From: Prevotellaceae bacterium
GTDB lineage: Bacteria > Bacteroidota > Bacteroidia > Bacteroidales > UBA932
Assembly: GCA_031267855.1 (NCBI GenBank)
Contig: JAIRYH010000136.1
Span: forward strand, 1 to 7,395
Direction of reading: 5' to 3'
DNA length: 7,395 nucleotides
This document shows positions 1 to 7,028 of the stretch, in pieces. How positions within the stretch are numbered: position 1 is the stretch's first letter; every line of letters starts with the position of its first letter. The translations under genes were made by a program, and so were the position numbers. The notes beneath the pieces were generated by a model. It was not told the DNA's origin. It saw nothing but the letters and a program-made list of their open reading frames with translations, and did no database searches.

Positions 1-9
1 AATGTATAA

Positions 10-30
10 GGGCGGATTTCAAACCCGCCC
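10..30 (-). terminator. Terminator-like hairpin after the histidine kinase gene
   Basis: GGGCGG at 10-15 pairs perfectly with CCGCCC at 25-30, giving a 6-bp GC-only stem around a 9-nt loop. Read on the minus strand it lies about 58 nt past the kinase stop and is followed by TTATACATT, which is T-rich but not a clean U-tract. It is a reasonable intrinsic terminator or 3'-end stabilising hairpin for the minus-strand gene block. The weak T-run and the window edge limit certainty. Confidence 0.45.
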
Positions 31-48
31 CTATCGATTGGATGATGT

Positions 49-70
49 GCCGGCGCGGTGATGCGCCGGC
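49..70 (-). other. Strong GC hairpin just past the kinase stop codon
   Basis: GCCGGCGC at 49-56 and GCGCCGGC at 63-70 form a perfect 8-bp all-GC stem with a 6-nt loop. It begins about 17 nt beyond the stop codon of the kinase gene. No U-tract follows on the minus strand, so alone it is not a standard intrinsic terminator. It may act together with the hairpin at 10-30 as a tandem 3'-end structure or RNA-stability element. Confidence 0.5.
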
Positions 71-87
71 CAAATCCGTCAATCCGT

Positions 88-3000
88 TTATGAGGGATGG
101 TTGAAATATACCGTAAAGCAAGCGCCGCCCAGTGTGGAAGGTGCGCAGGCAATGCCGCCGCCTTCCTGTTCCATGATTTTTTTGCTTATCGCCAGGCCCA
201 GGCCGCTGCCGCTGCTTTTGGTGGTGAAGTTGGGCATAAACAGTTGCCGGTGCAGCTGTTCGTCCACGCCGGCGCCATTGTCTTCTACGCTGATGGCATA
301 GCCGGCGTCCGCAGCCGACAGGGTTACCGCAATTTTTCCGTCCGGGCATGACTGCAGGGCTTGCACGGCATTGGTCAGCAGATTGACCAGCACGCGCGAC
401 AGCTGGTCGGCATGCCCGCAGACCGTGGCATGCGCTGTTTTCAAATGCCATTCAAACCTGATTTTTTCGTAACCGTCGAACAGCGGCTTCAGCTCGTTCA
501 GCAGGTTATTCAACGATACCTGCTCCGGTTTTCCGGTCGAAGCCTGTGCGAAGTTTGAGAACTCCGATGCGGTTTTCGCCAGCGTATCGATCTGCTCCAG
601 CAGTGCCGCCGCCAGCTCGTCGAAACGGGATTGCCACGCCGGCGCATTTTCCTTTTTCAGGCGTATGAGGTGCTGAATGCTCAGCCGCATGGGCGTTAGC
701 GGATTTTTTATTTCATGCGCAATTTGCCGCGCCATTTCGCGCCATGCGCTTTCGCGTTCGCTCTGCGCCAGCTTGTGCGTACTTTCTTCCAGTGCATCTA
801 TCATTTGATTGTAGGCGCGAATTAAATCGCCCAGTTCATCCTTTTCGTGATAGGCAATGTATTCCATTTTTTTTGTAACATCCAGCGCCTGCATATTGCG
901 CCGCACTATTTGCAGCGGGCGCAGCAACCGGCTGGTCAGTGCGGTTCCCAAAAACAAAGCGCCGATCAAGGCTAAAATATAGACATTAATAATTGCCGTA
1001 ATAATTGCCGAAGCCGCACGGATATCCTGCATCCGCTTGGAAAAATAAGGGATATTCACATACGCGACGGCTTCGCCGTATACATTATAATAAGTAGCAT
1101 ATACCGAATAAAACGACAGGTTGCCGATGCGTTCCTTGTGTACGAAATTCAATGTCCCCCCGGCGGTTAATACCTCGAATGCCGCCCGGTTGATGCGTTC
1201 GCTTTGCAGCTGCTTTTCAAAAACCTCCGGTCTCGACGAAGTAACCAGCCGCCCGCTTCTGTCGTATATGTTCACATCTATCTTCATGCTGTTGGACAGT
1301 TGCACCAGCTCCCTGTCCAGCGCCCACAGATTTTCCCCGTCAATGACGGAGGCGTTGTTCAGCAGGTAATCCAGCTGCGTTAATACGGTTTGCATTTTGT
1401 CGTCCATCTGCCTCATGGCGTTCTCGCCGAAACGGTGAATATTGTAGAAAATCGTGCCCACAGCCGTACAGAGGATGGAGACAATAAAGGATACAATCAG
1501 TAAGGCGGCAATTTTCCGGCGGAAGGTGCTTTTGGAAACCCGCCAGTTTAAAGGTATTCCCGCTATTGCCGCCAGTAAGAACAGTCCGAAAGCAAAGAAA
1601 AAAAACAGGTAGGAAAATAAAATCAGAAATCCCCAAAACGAGTGAACCGTGCGGCTTATAACAATCCTGCAGCATGCGTCGGGATGGAAAAAGAAATGTG
1701 CATAACCGTCCGTTATGGTTTTCTCTGCTGCAATATCCGCTGCCTGTTCATAGGGGTAGCGGAAATCGCCACCTGTTGCTGCCAGGCGGTTGCCGGCATA
1801 TCTGGCATACGAGTAGCCGGACGGTATTTGCGTTCTTCCGGCGCTGTTTTTATCCAGCAGCAATTCGGGATAACCTTCGCCGCCCGATAATAATTTGGAG
1901 TCTATTTCCAGAAAGACGTCCGTTTCATTTCCTTTGCCGTCCATGCAATGCAGCTGTCCGAGGTAACTGTTCCGGCCATTATCATTTGCCAGATAGTAGA
2001 AAACGGGATTTAAAAGTACACCGTATTTTTCTATTTCTTCTGCAAAAAAATCATTGCAGCTAATTTCTTCTTCCGCCCCGTCCACCTGCAAGGTTGTGCC
2101 GCGCGGGCAAATGGTTACCTGCAAGTCGTAGTGCTGCATGTAGCCTTGAAAATAGCGCTGCGAAAGATATTGATGAATGGTTTCCGCCTGCATATCCTGT
2201 TCGATGCAGTCCGCTATTATCGTGTCGGATGTTATGCCGGCAGCCATTTCATTCAAAAACAGCTCGGCGGCCGGATCATGTTCCGATACTAATTTGTCGG
2301 CCCATGCCCTGACCTGTAAATTTTCTTTCCGGTGTCCGTAGATGCCCAATGTTGTGAGGGTGTACAGCGCAGCGCCCAGCGTAAAGACAAGTATATAACC
2401 TTGCGTCTTTAAGTGGTATTTTTTTGAAAGAAAATGGTGCAAAGTCATGTACAGGAAGAGGAACAGCGTGGCGAAAAGCAGCGCCATGACGCCGTATGCA
2501 ATAAACGTCCCGGCTGTAAGCCTGTCCAGTTGCGGGAGGTGCAGCGGAATGGTGGCATTGATGATAAGCGAGCGCCATGCATAATGGATGAACCATCCGG
2601 AAATGATGACGGCAACCCACCCTGCTACGGTTGCCCAGCGGGGATTGCCGGCTGTGTATGCTTTTGTTTTTTTATAATGCTGCAGGCAGAACATGGCCAT
2701 GAGAAAGAAGAATAAAGCATGCAGCAAAAGGCTTCCCAGTGAAGGAATAAATAGCGAATCGGCATACAGGGACGGGAAAAACAGGGTAACACTGTTACCG
2801 TACAGGCCGGTTTTCCCGAGCAGAATGCCATAGCGCAATATGCCCAAAAGACAAATGGCAGCTGCGCATGCCCGGTTGCCGGCAAAATAATGCTGCATTA
2901 AAAACAAGCCGGCAATAACCAGCGCAATCGCCAGCCAGCGGTAAAATAAGTTTTCAGAGGTATTATGTCCTTCTTCAAAAACCAGTGTAAACAGCGGATT

Positions 3001-3528
3001 GCCGGTTGCCGTTAGAACAGTATTCCGGTCGCCGTTACCGGCAGGCACAATATCTTGTACGCCGGCGGCGGCCAGGAACGGGGAGAGTTGCGGTTGCAGG
3101 AAATCATTTGCATACGAGTATCCGCGCTTGATTAAAACAGCTGTTATTATCCGCACGCTGTCATGTTCGCAGGCTTGCGCCACATACCAGCTGTGTCCCA
3201 GCCGTACAAATGCCGGCAGGGTGTCAATGGCGAACAATTCGCTTTCGTCAACGGCTATGTCGCGCGTTGTCCATGATTGCAATTGCCCGTTGATAAAACA
3301 GAAGGCGGAAACATAGCGGTTACCGGTAACATTGGCAGGCTGTACACGGAGCTGTTCACCCGTTAACGCGGCGATTTGCTGCTGTTCGCGTAACTGCGCT
3401 TCGCATTTTTGCATTGCCGACGAATAGAAGCGGGATGCCGAACAGTTGGTCAGTGAATAGCCGAAAAGCCCTGCCGCCGCTGCAAAGCACGCGATAGCGA
3501 AGATACCGGTAGTCCGTTTTTTTTTCAT
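88..3528 (-). CDS. Large multi-sensor membrane histidine kinase (NtrY-like core)
   Basis: This is an inner-membrane sensor kinase of 1146 residues, long for the class. Hydrophobicity suggests ten membrane segments: about 8-26, 196-215, 221-238, 257-283, 297-317, 340-366, 376-397, 631-658, 672-695 and 841-863. This topology places three large regions outside the cytoplasm (27-195, 398-630, 696-840), and the positively charged loops fall on the cytoplasmic side as expected. The third external region sits in the usual sensor position and looks CACHE/PAS-like. A HAMP linker (about 865-918) follows. The HisKA domain has phospho-acceptor His938 in QIAHEIKNPL. The ATPase domain keeps its N box (Asn1049, Asn1053), G1 box (DNGAG at 1083-1087), F box (Phe1097, Phe1101) and G2 box (GSGLGL at 1107-1112), so the enzyme looks active. 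The ATG overlaps the rlmH stop (ATGA) and has no Shine-Dalgarno, so translational coupling is likely. Ligand and partner regulator are unknown, and no response regulator lies in the window. Confidence 0.93.
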   Translation of the reverse strand: MKKKRTTGIFAIACFAAAAGLFGYSLTNCSASRFYSSAMQKCEAQLREQQQIAALTGEQLRVQPANVTGNRYVSAFCFINGQLQSWTTRDIAVDESELFAIDTLPAFVRLGHSWYVAQACEHDSVRIITAVLIKRGYSYANDFLQPQLSPFLAAAGVQDIVPAGNGDRNTVLTATGNPLFTLVFEEGHNTSENLFYRWLAIALVIAGLFLMQHYFAGNRACAAAICLLGILRYGILLGKTGLYGNSVTLFFPSLYADSLFIPSLGSLLLHALFFFLMAMFCLQHYKKTKAYTAGNPRWATVAGWVAVIISGWFIHYAWRSLIINATIPLHLPQLDRLTAGTFIAYGVMALLFATLFLFLYMTLHHFLSKKYHLKTQGYILVFTLGAALYTLTTLGIYGHRKENLQVRAWADKLVSEHDPAAELFLNEMAAGITSDTIIADCIEQDMQAETIHQYLSQRYFQGYMQHYDLQVTICPRGTTLQVDGAEEEISCNDFFAEEIEKYGVLLNPVFYYLANDNGRNSYLGQLHCMDGKGNETDVFLEIDSKLLSGGEGYPELLLDKNSAGRTQIPSGYSYARYAGNRLAATGGDFRYPYEQAADIAAEKTITDGYAHFFFHPDACCRIVISRTVHSFWGFLILFSYLFFFFAFGLFLLAAIAGIPLNWRVSKSTFRRKIAALLIVSFIVSILCTAVGTIFYNIHRFGENAMRQMDDKMQTVLTQLDYLLNNASVIDGENLWALDRELVQLSNSMKIDVNIYDRSGRLVTSSRPEVFEKQLQSERINRAAFEVLTAGGTLNFVHKERIGNLSFYSVYATYYNVYGEAVAYVNIPYFSKRMQDIRAASAIITAIINVYILALIGALFLGTALTSRLLRPLQIVRRNMQALDVTKKMEYIAYHEKDELGDLIRAYNQMIDALEESTHKLAQSERESAWREMARQIAHEIKNPLTPMRLSIQHLIRLKKENAPAWQSRFDELAAALLEQIDTLAKTASEFSNFAQASTGKPEQVSLNNLLNELKPLFDGYEKIRFEWHLKTAHATVCGHADQLSRVLVNLLTNAVQALQSCPDGKIAVTLSAADAGYAISVEDNGAGVDEQLHRQLFMPNFTTKSSGSGLGLAISKKIMEQEGGGIACAPSTLGGACFTVYFNHPS

Positions 3529-3989
3529 TTATGATGATAGGGTTCGCCTTTAATAATCGTGAGCGCGCGATATAACTGTTCCTTAAAAATCAACCGCGCC
3601 ATTTGATGCGAAAAAGTCAACCGCGAGAGTGAAATCCTCACAGCCGCCTTTTGATACACTGCTTCTGAAAACCCGTATGCGCCGCCAATGGCAAATACCA
3701 GCGATTTGACGCCATGCAGCATTTTCTGTGCAACAAACGCCGCCATTTCTTCCGACGAAAAAGAGGTTCCGTTTTCGTCCAGCAAATACAATTCATCTGT
3801 TTCGGACAGGCACGACAATATGCTTTTTCCCTCTTGTATTTTCAGCTGTTCGACCGGCAATGACCCGGCATTTTTTATATCCGGCAATTCTTTGCGCGTG
3901 TAGTGCGCGTAGTGTTGCAATCGCTTTTCGTACACGCCCAATCCTGCCTGCAAGTATGTATCAGCGGTTTTTCCTATGGCAAGCAACAC
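3525..3989 (-). CDS. rlmH: 23S rRNA (pseudouridine1915-N3)-methyltransferase RlmH
   Basis: RlmH is a small SPOUT-class (trefoil-knot) enzyme that uses S-adenosylmethionine to methylate pseudouridine 1915 in helix 69 of 23S rRNA, acting on assembled 70S ribosomes. The 154-residue length is normal for the family. Recognisable parts are the first strand and turn LLAIGKT at 2-8, the glycine-rich cofactor loop FAIGGAYGF at 99-107, the LTFSHQMARLIFKEQLYRA segment at 124-142, and the family-typical C-terminal PYHHK. The start is GTG, sharing one base with the upstream LysM stop (TAGTG). An AGGA sits five bases before it. In frame just upstream are AGG AAA ATA, reading R-K-I, where relatives usually begin M-K-I, so the ancestral ATG may have mutated to AGG. 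Its stop overlaps the kinase start by four bases. Confidence 0.95.
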   Translation of the reverse strand: MLLAIGKTADTYLQAGLGVYEKRLQHYAHYTRKELPDIKNAGSLPVEQLKIQEGKSILSCLSETDELYLLDENGTSFSSEEMAAFVAQKMLHGVKSLVFAIGGAYGFSEAVYQKAAVRISLSRLTFSHQMARLIFKEQLYRALTIIKGEPYHHK

Positions 3990-5926
3990 TATTTTCCTAG
4001 TTTTTCGATTCTGTAATCAGGCGTGTAGTTTATCAGGCACGATGCGACGTTGACCAGGCCGTTGGCGTCGCTGCCGTTATATTTGAAACGGTATTTTGTT
4101 TGCAGTAACGGCGGGTCGTAGTTTGATAAATAATCTTCAAAATTTTTCCCATAACGCATCATTGCCCGGAGGAAATAATTAAACGTGTCGTAGCCTTGAA
4201 AAGCGTACTGGGAGGGGTCTGTTTTATATTTTTCATGAAATTCCGCGACGAATTTCTGCACTCGCCCGGCGGAATAGTCTATAAAAAACGGCACGACCAA
4301 ATGCAGGTTCAACGTGTGCAGATATTTTATGTCCACCGTTTCGAAGTTCCGCCAGCGATCCGTCCCGTATAACGTAATGGCGTAGCGGTTACGGAAAGTA
4401 AGCAGATATAAATTCGCTGCGACGTCGGACGCCAGTGCGTCGTCGTTGGAGGCTACCAGCACGCAATTCATTTTTCCTTCCGCCAGTAGCTTGTCCAGCG
4501 TGTCGCGCACGGCCGTGCCTTTTACAACCTGGTGTGCGAAAAATTTAACACTGTCTGTCCGTGCTGCCAGCAATTGTTTATACTCCTGCACCAGCAGCGC
4601 ATCCCTTCCGTCTTCGTGGTATATCACAACAATATTTGCCTGTTTTTGCGCCAGCGCATGATTGATTAAGTTTTCGTGCCGGCAATAAGCAGGCGGACTT
4701 ACCTGCAGTACATAGGGGTTTTCTACCGTCAGCGCTTCCGTATTGGGATCCAGCGGCGACACTATTTTAATATGATGCTCTTTGGCAAACTGCGCTACCG
4801 GCTTGAAATTTTCGGCATAAACCGGCCCGATGATGAGATCCTGATGCTTCAGCGATTCCTGTTGCAGCAGTGTTTCAATATTCTTTTCATAAAAACAGTC
4901 ATATACCGTAAGCTCCAGCGACAATCCCTCTTCTTTTAATTTTTCGACTGCCAGCAGGGCGCCTTCATAGAATGAAAAAAAGTTTTCCGGGCTTTTCGAC
5001 CTTGACGTCAACGTATCGTCCATGTCGCGCAGCAGAGGGAGGAACAATGTCGCCCTGACGGTTCCTGCAAAAGGTTGCGGCGGTTCGGCGGGAGCGGCTT
5101 TCAAATTCCGGTATGCCGGCGTTTCCACGACCGCATGCAGCCGCAGCACCGCCCCGCTTTGCAGTTCATCATTTAAAAACGCTTCGGGATTAAGCCGGCG
5201 CAGTTCATGGACGGTGGTATGGTATTTTTTTGCAATACTCCATAACGTCTCTTTTGGCTGTACTGCATGGTACAGCGACGTATCCGCATATGGATTTTCC
5301 TGCATTTCCTGCGTGTAGCGGGCGGACGCCGTGTCGGCTACGGTTACCTGCTCCGGCTGCCGTTCGACGTGTGCCGCACCGGTTGCAGGCGTTTCCGGAT
5401 TTGTTGCGCGGGGTATTTGCAGCAGCGCGCCGGGTTGCAATTTTCCCCTGAAAAAAGCGTCGGTATTGAGTTGCCGCAATACGGCTTCCGCTACCCCGTA
5501 CCGGGCGGCTATTTCCGGCAATGTTTCATCGGGCTTTACCAAATGATAAACCGGTTTGTTCTGCATGACGCCGGCATTTGAGGCGGGCGCAGGAGCAGGG
5601 CGGGCTGTTTCCGTGCCGCGGGCGGTGCCTGCTGTTCTGGCGGGCGCGGCTGTCCTGTCCTGCGCAGCGACCGGTATTTTGACGCTTTGCCCTTCTTTTA
5701 ATCCGCCGGCGAGGCCGGAATTGTTTTCCGTGATTTGTTGCACCGTTACTTCGTAAGCCTTGCTTAACGAGTAGAGCGTTTGTCCTTTTTGTATCACATG
5801 AATGTAATACACCTTTCCGTTGATGCGGGTTTTTTCCGTCGATTTCTGTACGGGAACCTGCGCATGGGCAACCGTACAAAACACTGCCGGCAAAAGCGCA
5901 CAAATTATTTTCAATGATATTTTCAT
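3989..5926 (-). CDS. Secreted PBP1-like protein with three LysM domains
   Basis: This 645-residue exported protein probably sits in the periplasm bound to peptidoglycan. Residues 1-22 form a Sec signal peptide with an AHA cleavage motif. No lipobox cysteine is present. LysM domains, which bind N-acetylglucosamine-containing glycans, lie at about 41-86, 127-172 and 219-264. The first two are separated by a low-complexity Ala/Thr/Pro/Arg linker (87-125). The second and third share an ending of the type LNxxAFxxxxLQxGAxL, which suggests duplication. From about 288 to the C-terminus the sequence resembles a type 1 periplasmic-binding fold (branched-chain amino acid receptor family), with features such as EGALLAVEKLKEEG at 321-334, DLIIGPVY at 363-370 and YAFQGYDTFNYF at 574-585. 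The ligand is unknown and no transporter genes are nearby. The gene follows purC after a repeat-filled 81-bp gap and overlaps rlmH by one base. The ATG at 5926 is chosen because it directly precedes the signal peptide; no Shine-Dalgarno is visible. Confidence 0.88.
   Translation of the reverse strand: MKISLKIICALLPAVFCTVAHAQVPVQKSTEKTRINGKVYYIHVIQKGQTLYSLSKAYEVTVQQITENNSGLAGGLKEGQSVKIPVAAQDRTAAPARTAGTARGTETARPAPAPASNAGVMQNKPVYHLVKPDETLPEIAARYGVAEAVLRQLNTDAFFRGKLQPGALLQIPRATNPETPATGAAHVERQPEQVTVADTASARYTQEMQENPYADTSLYHAVQPKETLWSIAKKYHTTVHELRRLNPEAFLNDELQSGAVLRLHAVVETPAYRNLKAAPAEPPQPFAGTVRATLFLPLLRDMDDTLTSRSKSPENFFSFYEGALLAVEKLKEEGLSLELTVYDCFYEKNIETLLQQESLKHQDLIIGPVYAENFKPVAQFAKEHHIKIVSPLDPNTEALTVENPYVLQVSPPAYCRHENLINHALAQKQANIVVIYHEDGRDALLVQEYKQLLAARTDSVKFFAHQVVKGTAVRDTLDKLLAEGKMNCVLVASNDDALASDVAANLYLLTFRNRYAITLYGTDRWRNFETVDIKYLHTLNLHLVVPFFIDYSAGRVQKFVAEFHEKYKTDPSQYAFQGYDTFNYFLRAMMRYGKNFEDYLSNYDPPLLQTKYRFKYNGSDANGLVNVASCLINYTPDYRIEKLGK
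3995..3998 (-). promoter_or_regulatory. Shine-Dalgarno-like AGGA for the rlmH GTG start
   Basis: On the minus strand AGGA ends five bases before the GTG start and lies within the last codons of the LysM gene. The other starts in this window lack such a motif, as is common in Bacteroidota, so this one stands out. The AGG here is also the codon standing where homologues have their ATG. The site favours GTG as the start, although coupling through the overlapping stop codon could be enough. Confidence 0.4.
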
Positions 5927-5953
5927 CCGGAGACAATTTATTTTAGTTGGGCG

Positions 5954-5978
5954 TTAAGAACCGTGAGGTAATTCTTAA
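5954..5978. repeat. Inverted copy facing the heptamer array
   Basis: TTAAGAA at 5954-5960 is the exact reverse complement of TTCTTAA at 5972-5978, separated by 11 nt. A single unit in opposite orientation thus faces the tandem heptamers that follow, allowing a 7-bp AT-rich hairpin in the purC-LysM gap. The stem is weak and no T-run follows, so a terminator role is doubtful. Confidence 0.5.
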
Positions 5979-6017
5979 TTCTTAATTCTTAATTCTTAAT
6001 TCTTAATTCATAATTCT
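5969..6017. repeat. Seven-unit heptamer tandem array (TAATTCT) at the purC 3' end
   Basis: Seven contiguous 7-bp units run from 5969 to 6017. Units 1-5 and 7 are TAATTCT, and unit 6 (6004-6010) is TAATTCA. The array enters the purC reading frame and provides the last two sense codons (GAA TTA) and the TGA stop, which exists because of the variant base in unit 6. Comparable heptameric arrays are known as STRR repeats in cyanobacteria, and their function is unclear. It occupies most of the 81-bp space between purC and the LysM gene. Confidence 0.92.
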
Positions 6018-6967
6018 TGTAACCGTGCCAGCAGATTGGATACATTGGCTTCGATACGTTCATACATGTCGCCGGTATAGGGTGTCCGGACAAATGGCGT
6101 ACCGGTTATTTTTTCATATAATTCCACATACCGGTCGGTGATGCCGGCAACAATTCCGCCGGTCATTGCCGGAACCTGCTGCCCGGCTTTTCCTTCAAAG
6201 CCATTTCCCATCAGCCATTCGCGGACGAACTCCTTCGATAATTGTTTTTGCGGTTCGCCTTTTGCCAGCCTTTCGTCATAGCCTTCCGCACAGAAATAGC
6301 GCGACGAATCGGGTGTGTGGATTTCATCGATTAAATAAATTTTCCCGTCTTTTTTCCCAAATTCATATTTCGTGTCGACCAGCAGCAGTCCCTGCTTTGC
6401 CGCCATTTCCGTGCCGCGCTGAAACAATGCCAGCGCATATTTTTCGAGTTGTGCATAGTCTTCCCTGTCGACAATGCCGCGCAAAATAATCTGTTCGCGC
6501 GAAATATCTTCATCGTGCAGTCCCTGTTCCGCCTTTGTTGTAGGGGTGATGACGGGCTTCGGGAACGCCTGGTGCTCTTTCATGCCGTCGGGCAGCGGCA
6601 CGCCGCAGATTTCGCGAATGCCCGCCCGGTAAGCGCGCCATGCACTGCCGCTGAGATAGCCGCGTACAATCATTTCTACGGCAAACGGCGTGCAGCGGTG
6701 CCCCACGGTAGCCATCGGGTCGGGCGAGGCGATACGCCAGTTGGGGACAATGTCTTCCGTCGCCGCCAGAAATTTTGCAGCAATCCGGTTTAGCATTTCC
6801 CCCTTGTAGGGAATGCCTTCCGGCAACACCACATCAAAAGCGGAAATGCGGTCGGTTGCAATCATCACTAAATATTTTTCGCCGACAGTATATACATCGC
6901 GCACTTTGCCCACATATTTTGCGGTTTGTTTCGGGAAATGGAAATTGGTAGCTGTTATTGCCTTCAT
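6008..6967 (-). CDS. purC: SAICAR synthase (phosphoribosylaminoimidazole-succinocarboxamide synthase)
   Basis: PurC is a cytoplasmic enzyme of de novo purine synthesis. It joins CAIR and L-aspartate, with ATP hydrolysis, to give SAICAR. At 319 residues this is the longer single-domain form rather than the roughly 240-residue E. coli type. Visible signatures are GKVRDVY at 20-26 in the nucleotide-binding lobe, [14 protein letters not shown] at 37-50, the first family signature region [14 protein letters not shown] at 97-110, [13 protein letters not shown] at 144-156, and the second signature LVDTKYEFG at 196-204 followed by [12 protein letters not shown] at 214-225. The protein looks complete and intact. 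The ATG at 6967 is supported by the short N-terminus typical of the family; the upstream sequence is A-rich with no Shine-Dalgarno. Its final codons and stop lie in a heptamer repeat array. A -7-like element lies 47 bp upstream. Confidence 0.97.
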   Translation of the reverse strand: MKAITATNFHFPKQTAKYVGKVRDVYTVGEKYLVMIATDRISAFDVVLPEGIPYKGEMLNRIAAKFLAATEDIVPNWRIASPDPMATVGHRCTPFAVEMIVRGYLSGSAWRAYRAGIREICGVPLPDGMKEHQAFPKPVITPTTKAEQGLHDEDISREQIILRGIVDREDYAQLEKYALALFQRGTEMAAKQGLLLVDTKYEFGKKDGKIYLIDEIHTPDSSRYFCAEGYDERLAKGEPQKQLSKEFVREWLMGNGFEGKAGQQVPAMTGGIVAGITDRYVELYEKITGTPFVRTPYTGDMYERIEANVSNLLARLQEL

Positions 6968-7014
6968 CTGTTTTTTATGAATAGTTTATTATTCCTGCAC
7001 GCCATTGACGCGTA

Positions 7015-7022
7015 CAAAAATA
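7015..7022 (-). promoter_or_regulatory. Candidate Bacteroidota -7 element for purC
   Basis: On the minus strand TATTTTTG matches the TAnnTTTG consensus of the primary sigma factor in Bacteroidota. It would place the start of transcription near 7008 and give a leader of about 40 nt before the purC ATG. No TTTG-type -33 element is found at the expected spacing, because that region falls inside the left arm of the heptamer inverted repeat. The call rests on the -7 match and its position. Confidence 0.4.
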
Positions 7023-7028
7023 CAAAAT

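Noticed and set aside
71..87. Short direct repeat AATCCGTCAATCCG after the kinase stop
   Set aside because: A two-copy repeat of five to six bases is expected by chance and has no context that gives it meaning.
97..351. 84-residue plus-strand frame near the left edge
   Set aside because: It is antisense to the ATPase domain of the kinase, where the N, G1, F and G2 boxes are intact on the other strand.
1674..2063. 129-residue open frame on the plus strand
   Set aside because: It lies wholly inside the kinase gene, has no recognisable domain, and its composition is that of an antisense shadow of the membrane protein.
2276..2620. 114-residue minus-strand frame inside the kinase gene
   Set aside because: Same-strand out-of-frame shadow rich in His, Arg and Pro; the kinase frame encodes clear membrane helices across this stretch.
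5526..5936. 136-residue minus-strand frame starting just upstream of the LysM gene
   Set aside because: The overlapping frame gives a good signal peptide and LysM domains, while this one gives a low-complexity basic sequence with no domain.
5969..6017. CRISPR array
   Set aside because: The units are seven bases with no spacers, so this is a simple tandem repeat.
6449..6793. 114-residue plus-strand frame
   Set aside because: It is antisense to conserved purC motifs and has no independent support.
6968..7014. Purine-responsive riboswitch in the purC leader
   Set aside because: The predicted leader is only about 40 nt and I see no purine or other riboswitch core in it.
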